From NCBI GenBank assembly GCA_037447655.1, contig JBBHKE010002852.1, positions 1-62,000 of the forward strand: a stretch of 62,000 nt of DNA, written 5' to 3'. The notes under the pieces were generated by a model, which was not told the origin of the DNA, ran no database searches, and saw only the letters and a program-made list of their open reading frames with translations. The translations under genes were made by a program, and so were the position numbers. Origin of the DNA: Zygnema cylindricum (Eukaryota > Streptophyta > Zygnematophyceae > Zygnematales > Zygnemataceae). Below, piece after piece: positions 55,461-62,000 of this stretch. Numbering within the stretch: the stretch's first letter is position 1; each line of letters begins with the position of its first letter.

Positions 55461-56201
55461 GTGTGACGTTCCACCAAGCGAAAAGTGGCGTAGTTTACAA
55501 AAATTTGCGACCCTCCGTACCAAATCGTACCGCCTATTTTGTTTTTATACGAAAAACAACATTACAGAGAATCTTGCCGATACTCTCTGAAGGTCTTGGA
55601 GGCAATACTGGCCGTCGGATGTTCATCTGCGAGGAGTTCGCTTCATTTTTTTGTGTAACTGTCAACCCACCTCGAGGCTCGAGGTGGGTTGGCAAATACA
55701 AAAAAAAAAAATTTGTGACACGCCGGACGATTAAGCTACGTGTCATGATGGAAAACCAACGAAAAACCTTAAGATTTGCACATGACACGCGCTTTCCAAA
55801 ATACAACCGAAAATAAAAAGGAAATTTCATAACATTCCCTCGTCACGCTATTTTCATTAACTTTTGTTCGTCACACTATTTCTCTCAAAGGACTTTCGTT
55901 ATCTTTGAAAGCTGAAACCCTAAAAAATGAGTTGGCGTACAGACTGGCGTATGCAAAAAGTCTAACAGTTATATCGTATGATGGTTTCGTACGCAGGTAC
56001 ATGGTACGCAAAAAAAATTTGAAGTTAAGTTTGTCGGTGCTTAAAATATGAAAGATATTCACTATGGGATCGTAGCTTGCGGGGCGCCAATCAATTTAGA
56101 ACACGTGGTTTACAAAGTCTACGTGATGGAACATCCACTCAATCGACCCGGTCTGTAGAGTTTGCCGTACAATTACAAAAACGTATGATGGAACTTCACC
56201 C
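55461..56201 (+). mobile_element. Family C element, copy C2 (741 bp, Harbinger-like)
   Basis: The left end GTGTGACGTTCCACCAAGCG and right end GATGGAACTTCACCC are inverted, and TCA flanks both sides. The left 170 bp align with C3 (AACATTACAGAGAATCTTGCC, then AAGGTCT, then a TTCGCTTC motif), and a hairpin sits at the corresponding place (55663-55691). No transposase. Confidence 0.85.
55663..55691. other. Perfect internal hairpin of element C2
   Basis: The 14-base arms CAACCCACCTCGAG and CTCGAGGTGGGTTG flank a single G. It lies 202 bp from the left end, against 173 bp in C3, and its sequence is different from the C3 hairpin. Confidence 0.93.
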
Positions 56202-57697
56202 TCATTATAGAAAGCGTGAGATCAAAGCGATAGTGTGAAAGGGAGAGGGGAGAGGCGACGACGGCGCAAAATTTTGCAAAGAACCCCATGAATGAAAGCG
56301 AAGGTCCGAGACCCTTGCTTTTTTTTTCCGCACATCCACGTGATGGGCACGGAGAAAAATAGCGAGGACTCTCCCTCGTCCTAAAATTTTCCTACGCTTG
56401 TGGCGAGTGCGCGGTTCGTTTTTCATTCGTTGTTTCGGTGGTACTTGAACTAAAATCACCCCCTGGAGGTGATTTTGGATGAAGTTTTTTTTGGGCTGGA
56501 TTCTCTTGCCTGGGAGTCGAAAAGGGGAAAACGCCAAAATGCGTTCACATGACGACAAAAACGCCGTACATCCAAAGTATGAATTGACGTTCACTCTACT
56601 TTGGTAAAAATGATTTTCTCGTACAGCTAAAGTTTTTGTCAAAGTTCCCTGAATTTTAGGGGAAAAAGACAGAGAAAAATAGATACTTTAATACATGGGG
56701 ACATACCCTAAGAGCGTCTCGTCCCCTCATTTAGAAAGACACGCACAAACATGGGGAAAATTTCATAAAAGTACGTACTGTACAGTTTTGTTTTCTGACC
56801 AACACGGGAAGTCGCCCTAACTCGCCTAACAACTTTGGCGCAAAGAGTATTTTAAAAATTAATTAACATGAAACCGATACTAATAACACGGATGTATAGA
56901 ATCGAATATTAAATCCGTACAGCAAGCAGTACGGTCGGAAACCACACTGTTTCGCTTTGAAAATGTCAACGCAATTCCGGTTTCTGCCGGCTTTCTTGTT
57001 TCCGTTAAATTTCCCGCTTTTGCCGGCCGTCTGTTTTGTTCCGTTAAAAGATTCTACATGACGCACAGTTCTGCGGCGTGTCTATCGAGGAAATCGTTTC
57101 TTTGGCGTATTTTGCCGTACGAGGAAAGATTCGCGGAGCATTCCTCCCTCGTGTCTGGAAGACGACAAAACTTAGGCTGTCGGCCCAAGCTTGTGCACCG
57201 ACAACTTGTTTTCAACCTTTAGCTTTTCGCGCAAGTCATACTATCAAAGTTTTACCCTCGTTATGAGAGAAAATCGTACATATCGTACATTTTTCGGGTA
57301 GATTTACGTACTTTTTCCCCTAATATTGTACGATTTACCCTTAGCATTAGGCAAAATCCTTGATTGTAATAAAAGAAAGAATCTTTATTGCAAAACTTGC
57401 TTTCGAAAATCCATCAGGGTACAAAAGGGTAAATGTAATTCAAATAATTATTATATTATTTGGCCTTTGCAAACAATCGTCTTGCCTCGACGCCTTTTTT
57501 CATCATTACGGTAGAATCGTTGACGTGGCGGTCAACATATTGGTCAATAGGATCCCATCCATACGGTCCCTCAACTTCTTGTACCGTCCAGTGCCGGGGC
57601 TAGGTGTTAAACCGTACGTTAGCAATGAATAATTAAATAGTTGACATTTGATGTCGGTTAAAATACCAGCAAAAATTGACCCTATGCAACTGTACGG
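56202..57697. other. Gene-free stretch with one hairpin
   Basis: A hairpin AAAATCACC...GGTGATTTT lies at about 56452-56476. ORFs here (for example minus 56205-56642) are unsupported. Several GTACGTACTGTAC-type motifs occur near 56770. Confidence 0.5.
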
Positions 57698-57944
57698 TAC
57701 TGTGTCTCGATATTAGTGCAGAGAAAATATTTTAGTGTAGAGGTTTCTTTCGCCACGTACATCATCATTGTTTCGTACACACTTGTCAGATTTTCAATTG
57801 GAGACTCCCAATCGGAAAGTGAGAATCTTGCCTTTCAATCGCAACCGTCGAATGAACAATCCGTACAACCCAGTAAGCGTGTACGGAGAAAAGCTGTTTT
57901 TAGTGGGGAAGCGAACCTCTACACTAATAGCGATACATGGTGTA
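57698..57944. mobile_element. Family A-like MITE, copy A12 (about 247 bp)
   Basis: The right end CACTAATAGCGATACATGGTGTA is clear and the left end (TACTGTGTCTCGATATTAGTG) is its imperfect inverse. The inner GTACACACTTGTCAGATTTTC motif is shared with A6a and A9. Confidence 0.6.
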
Positions 57945-58274
57945 CTGTACTCTATCCTAGGTCAAACTGGAAAGCTTTCGGCGAACACTAAAAGACAAAA
58001 CCGTCACAGTCGAGGACCTTCCGTACGTCCTATCTTCCACCAGGACAACGCAAGACGACGTTTTTGTCTTCTTTCAACACGCGGCCCTTAGCCATTCGCG
58101 CAGGCAATCATCAGCTTGGCCTATCGACCTTGCCGAGCATTTCCAGCCACTGTGCGGCTGCGCGCTGAAGACGGCAGGACTGCCATAACTTCACGTCGCG
58201 ACAAAAATCTATCGCCTGCTTTCTTCCTCGTTGACCTTCTCTCTCTCTCTCGTTTCGCTCCACTTTCCGATACT

Positions 58275-58290
58275 TATAAATTATAAAAGG
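58275..58290 (+). promoter_or_regulatory. TATA box candidate
   Basis: TATAAATTATAAAAGG is followed by a CT-rich leader and the open frame starting at 58461. The spacing of about 170 bp to the ATG would give a leader of roughly 140 nt. Confidence 0.5.
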
Positions 58291-58460
58291 CCGCTTCTTC
58301 CCTCCATAACGCCACTTCCTCTCTCTCACTCTCTCTCCCACAGCTTTCCCGCCAGTTTCACGAACAGCAAAGCAACCTCAACCCTAAAACTCTCTCCCTT
58401 CAAGAAAACGACAAATCTCTTTATCTTTTCTCCTCTCCCTCTCTATCTCTCCTCCGTGAC

Positions 58461-58778
58461 ATGTGTCCTCCACCCATGGGCCCATCTCCCGCATCTTTCA
58501 TTCCCCTCCCTTCCTTTTTTTCCTCCGACACTTCGTCCTCCGACGCCTCTGTTCCTTGTCGACGTGGCGCCCTCCTATTGGCCAGTCCTCTCGGCGCAAG
58601 AATGAGCTCGTCACGTCGACGCCTGACGCTGGACGCGTTGGCCAAGCTACCGTCTATGGGATCGCGCCACGTGGACGCTGACTATTGGTCGGTGACTCTC
58701 ACACCGCCCAGTCCGTTTTGCGGATGGAGTACGGAAGGTCAAGAAGATTCCACACGTGCGAAGGTGCAGCACACTTAA
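58461..58778 (+). CDS. Hypothetical protein, possible first exon
   Basis: A 105-codon frame opens MCPPPMGPSPASFIPLPSFF behind a TATA-like box and a CT-rich leader. It is Ser/Pro-rich with later segments SSSRRRLTLDALAKLPSMG and HVDADYWSVTLTPPSPFCGW that read like natural protein. The GC-rich, low-stop context contrasts with the AT-rich surroundings. No family was recognised. The end may be an intron (possible donors GAAG|GTCAAG at about 58736 or GAAG|GTGCAG at about 58763) rather than the stop, but no downstream exon could be identified before IPK1. The frame's end lies at the start of a 107-bp tandem duplication. Confidence 0.4.
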   Translation: MCPPPMGPSPASFIPLPSFFSSDTSSSDASVPCRRGALLLASPLGARMSSSRRRLTLDALAKLPSMGSRHVDADYWSVTLTPPSPFCGWSTEGQEDSTRAKVQHT

Positions 58779-58985
58779 GCTTAGGAAATTAAAACATAGT
58801 TTGAATTACATTTTAAATTATATTTTTTACGCGAGCGAAAGGGAGGCGCTACTGGTTGGGAATTTCTCGAGTGGAATCCACTTAAGATTAGGAAATTCAA
58901 AAATGTTTTGAATTATGTTTTGAATTGTGTTTTTTACGCGTGCGAACGTGAGGCGCTACTGGCTGGAAGTTTTTGTTCGGCTCGG
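58772..58985 (+). repeat. Two-unit diverged tandem repeat, period 107 bp
   Basis: The units start CACTTAAGCTTAGGAAATT (58772) and CACTTAAGATTAGGAAATT (58879). Both end in a TTTTTTACGCG..GCGAA..GAGGCGCTACTGG segment. Visible differences show this duplication is older than the one at 4643. Confidence 0.85.
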
Positions 58986-59081
58986 CGGTATGCCGGCAAA
59001 TCGGAGGGCGGCAGAGGATTCGAAGATTTTTTATTTCCGTTTTAGAGGGATCCACTTCAACTCGAAGCCGGTTCAACATCT

Positions 59082-59107
59082 TTTTTTTTTTTTTTTTTTT
59101 TTTTTTA
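59082..59107 (+). repeat. Poly-T run
   Basis: About 25 consecutive T. From 58986 to 60284 no gene was recognised; the sequence is T-rich with short unsupported ORFs. Confidence 0.95.
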
Positions 59108-60284
59108 TCTTTTTCAACTTTCTCATTATTTAGCTGTTGTCTGTTGATGACGAGTTTTTGATAAATTACAATTGTCCGTACAAGTGTTTTTTCACAAATA
59201 TGACAATTTTTTTGGAGCTTTCTATTGGGGGAGAGCATATTGTCGTCGGAGGGCAAACCGTCGTATATATTTGAATGTGTGACTTTTGTCACAGGTCATT
59301 TAAAAAAAAAAAGTGCAACTCGATTGCACCCTATTAATGTAAAGCTCGTAGGGCGTGGTTGTTTAGGATAGAATGGCAGAAAGTAAGTCGTACGGATAAA
59401 TGCGTAGAAAACCGTACGGATGGAACCTGTTTCGGTTTTTGTTTTTGTCGTCAATTTTGTTTTGTTAGGGTTCGAACTGAGGGGCTTTTGGAGGATAAAT
59501 GGGGAAAAATGGAATTTTGATTTTTTTGTTTAGGATTGGAAGGTTAAGAGAGCGAAATAGTGGGAATTTTGGCAAAATTTGTCGAACATGTACATAATTA
59601 TATTAATTTTATAAGAGAACAATAAGCAATTTTTTGCTATGACAAGCAAATCTTAAGGAGATGTGTGTATTTATTTAACTTCGCTTGAGGTTTATTATTG
59701 TTGGCATGTTGATATGTGTCTGTGTGAGAGAGAGAATGATTGTTGTTATATGTAACAATATTTTGTGGCTTTAAAATTTTATGTGCATACCATTTGTAGT
59801 AGTTCGTGAAAGTATGTGGTGCTAAATTACAAGATGTTAACAATTATTTCTACATGGGTGTTAGCTTTATTCTGTCCTTTTTCGTTTTAGGAATGTTATG
59901 TGTTTTAGGCGGATGACCCATATTCATTTTATTTTTGAAGATGGCCTTTGTTTGTTCTTTTTTAGTTTGATGTCACAACGGCTTTTACAACACATGAATT
60001 ATGCACGAATCGCACATTGTTTTATGTGAAACTATAACACATAGCACTTGGAAGGAAATATGAAATACGATAAACATATTTGACATTTTTTCCACGATCA
60101 AATACTATTTTGAATAGTTCAAAGTCAAAAACCTTCTTGTTCTTTTTTTGAAATAATAAAATAAGAAGAAATCTGAGTTAGGTGCAATTTTCTTGCTTAT
60201 AAACTAGATTTGTTTTAGACTTTTACTTTAAACTAAATGCTAGAAGGTTTTACAGTAGAAAATTTTCATTTTTTTTGGTTTTTT

Positions 60285-60442
60285 GGTTGACCGACCGTAA
60301 CCGACCGTTTTTTTTTTCCTGTTGAATCAACCGACCGTAACCGCCCGACCCCCAAAATTTGGCAACCGAATCCGTTCCGGATCCGGCGCGGGCGGTCGGT
60401 TAACGGTCGGTCACGGTTTCGGTTGACCGTTTGCGACCTCTG
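60285..60442. mobile_element. hAT family F right end
   Basis: ACCGACCGTAACCG-type motifs lead to the terminus CCGTTTGCGACCTCTG at 60442, the inverse of the left end of the 38829 element. The following 8-mer TCGTAGGG occurs again at 59346-59353. If that is the target duplication, the element would span 59354-60442, but its left tip does not show the CAGAGG terminus, so only the right end is certain. Confidence 0.75.
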
Positions 60443-60580
60443 TCGTAGGGGAGCGCTCGATACGCAACACGAATGTGAGAGACATAATCATATATACCTC
60501 GTTTTTCCTCCACTTACGGTACGGACGTACGGTTGTGTGATAACCTGCACATAGTCCGGAGGGGAGCTAAACGTGGACGG

Positions 60581-61120
60581 TACACCGCGCATCGTTATTA
60601 GTGTCAACGACACTAATTTGGGTTCTTAAAATTTTGATTTTTTTCCTCAAATAGGATACATGCTTTTAATTTTTCCTTGACGTTAATTAAGGTACCGTAC
60701 AAAATAGCGTAAAGGACGAATTACAATAACATCTAAATAGTGTGGTGTACGGTCGATGTCAGACCGTACACAAATGTACCTTTTTAAGTGAAAATTTGAC
60801 AAAAAATGAGTTAAATCAGACGCGCACGCATAGGATCGTGCGCTAAAAATACGGGATTGTTCTGACACGTAAATTAGTCTTATATGTACGGATATTTAAA
60901 TTTCACGACGGCGTACGATTTTTAATATTTTGTACGAATACATATATTAATGTATATAATCGTACATCGAATATTCTATTTTTGCTGTTCCCAAATTAGC
61001 ATAAACGCCGAAATTAGAATACACCTTTAAAAAAAAAAAAAAAATCTTAATTAGCGTCAATGACGGTATATTTACTTCCATACTATTTAAACTTTGACAC
61101 TAATAACGATGCGCGGTGTA
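60581..61120. mobile_element. Family A MITE, copy A13 (540 bp)
   Basis: The first 27 bases (opening TACACCGCGCATCGTTATTA) are an exact inverse of the last 27, the cleanest ends of the family here. Inside are two perfect small hairpins: GTGTACGGTC/GACCGTACAC near 60742-60768 and GCGCACG/CGTGCGC near 60821-60842. The module around the first is shared with A1, A3 and B4. It is probably a young copy. Confidence 0.9.
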
Positions 61121-61856
61121 GCAGCTACATCAGCCAGAGGGTGACGTGGCGTTAAGTCAACTTGAAATTGTCGGTCTGCCGAAATTCAGAATATAGTCAA
61201 ATACTGAAATACAGAAACGAGACACGTGGAACCGCAAGCTCCCGGCACGGAAAAGTCAAAATTATCGCGGTGTTTGACAACATCGCGTACCACGTGTCGC
61301 TATGCGTCATACGGCGGTCGGATTCCGTCAACGGTAGGAAATATCGAACCACACCCCGATTTCAGTCGATTCCCAGCTGTCGAATCCCGGTTTAAAAATT
61401 ATCCGAAATCAGACGGTCTTTTAACTTTCGCCGCCCTGAAGACCGCAAAAGTACTGTACTTGCGCACTTTTGATTCACTGGTCCAAAAGTACAGTGCCAA
61501 ACTTTCATTTGAGTCGGTTTGCTGAGAGCTTGCTTATTGAGTTATTGCTAAGAGATATTTTATCGTTTCTTTTGCTAGGTGTTGTGCAGAATCCCCTTCA
61601 CATACTTGCCGGAGTTTTCATCTTACAGTGATCGTATTCTGTTAAAAGAATAAAAACGTATGTAGACGCTGCTTTGTCGCTTTCGTCTCTTTTAAAGTTT
61701 AAACTTTAAACCTTGGAAGCAATTCTTGGAGGCAAGAAGCTGTGGCTGTTCTCTTTACAAGCCTATTTAGGGTTTAAGGTTTCCTTCTTTCCTTTCTTTT
61801 CCCTTACTTTTCACGAAACTGTTTAGCGAGAAGAGGAAACAGCAAACAAGGAAGAA

Positions 61857-61958
61857 ATGGACGAAGAAGTGCCATTGGAGGAAGCGACTTTTTTCAGATA
61901 CCGAGGCGAAGGAGCCGCTAACATAGTTTTATCATATCATGGAAGCAACACTAAATAT
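61857..61958 (+). CDS. IPK1: Inositol-pentakisphosphate 2-kinase, first coding exon (gene runs off window)
   Basis: ATG at 61857 opens MDEEVPLEEATFFRYRGEG, continuing AANIVLSYHGSNTKY to a donor GTGAGA at 61959 (34 codons). The YRGEGAAN..L.Y.G segment is the N-terminal hallmark of plant IPK1, where it forms part of the nucleotide-binding region. IPK1 phosphorylates inositol pentakisphosphate at the 2-position to make phytate. Reading on past the donor reaches a stop after ten codons, which supports an intron there. The leader just upstream carries a TTTAGGGTTT telo-box-like motif near 61767. Only the start is visible, so completeness cannot be judged. Confidence 0.82.
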
Positions 61959-62000
61959 GTGAGAACACTATACTGTTGCTTTTTCCTGTAGAAGCTTCAG

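Overview
This is nuclear DNA of a green plant (streptophyte). The evidence is four split genes with GT..AG introns of roughly 150-1900 bp: cytosolic ribosomal stalk protein P1, a plant-type UBA/UIM/UBX protein, a plastid ClpD-type chaperone carrying a transit-peptide-like leader, and the first exon of a plant-type inositol-pentakisphosphate 2-kinase. Introns are long and T-rich, telo-box motifs (TTAGGGTTT) occur in leaders, and small DNA transposons fill the intergenic space. The species cannot be named from this window. A non-seed plant or charophyte-like genome fits the long introns and heavy MITE load, but that is inference.

Layout. 1-7.5 kb is gene-free: a GA microsatellite, then a pile-up of short inverted-repeat elements (families A, B and C, named here), including three family-A elements head-to-tail at 3521-4565 and a 2 x 109 bp tandem repeat. 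8.0-11.5 kb holds the P1 gene (4 exons). 11.5-19 kb is mostly simple repeats (a CT tract facing a GA tract, and a 1.2 kb ATCA/ATGA tetranucleotide array split by a 0.6 kb inverted-repeat element), with two weak minus-strand gene candidates. 19.2-29.3 kb is the UBX gene (11 exons). 29.7-32.8 kb is nested transposons. 33.1-36.4 kb is a five-exon gene for an unrecognised plant membrane protein that ORF calling alone does not reveal. 37-41 kb is MITEs, including a hAT element with its 8-bp target duplication. About 42-51 kb is the ClpD gene (12 coding exons plus an inferred 5' leader exon). 51-61.7 kb is again transposon-rich, with one promoter-plus-ORF candidate at 58.3-58.8 kb. The window ends inside the IPK1 gene.

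Functionally the genes are unrelated housekeeping loci (translation, Cdc48/p97-ubiquitin adaptor, plastid proteolysis, inositol phosphate synthesis). There is no operon-like organisation. The most interesting material is non-coding. At least six non-autonomous transposon families can be delimited from their termini and target duplications. One Harbinger-like family keeps a perfect or near-perfect internal hairpin at a fixed position although the hairpin sequence differs in every copy. Two genes carry tandemly duplicated, partly decayed copies of an intron-exon junction directly upstream of the used 3' splice site.
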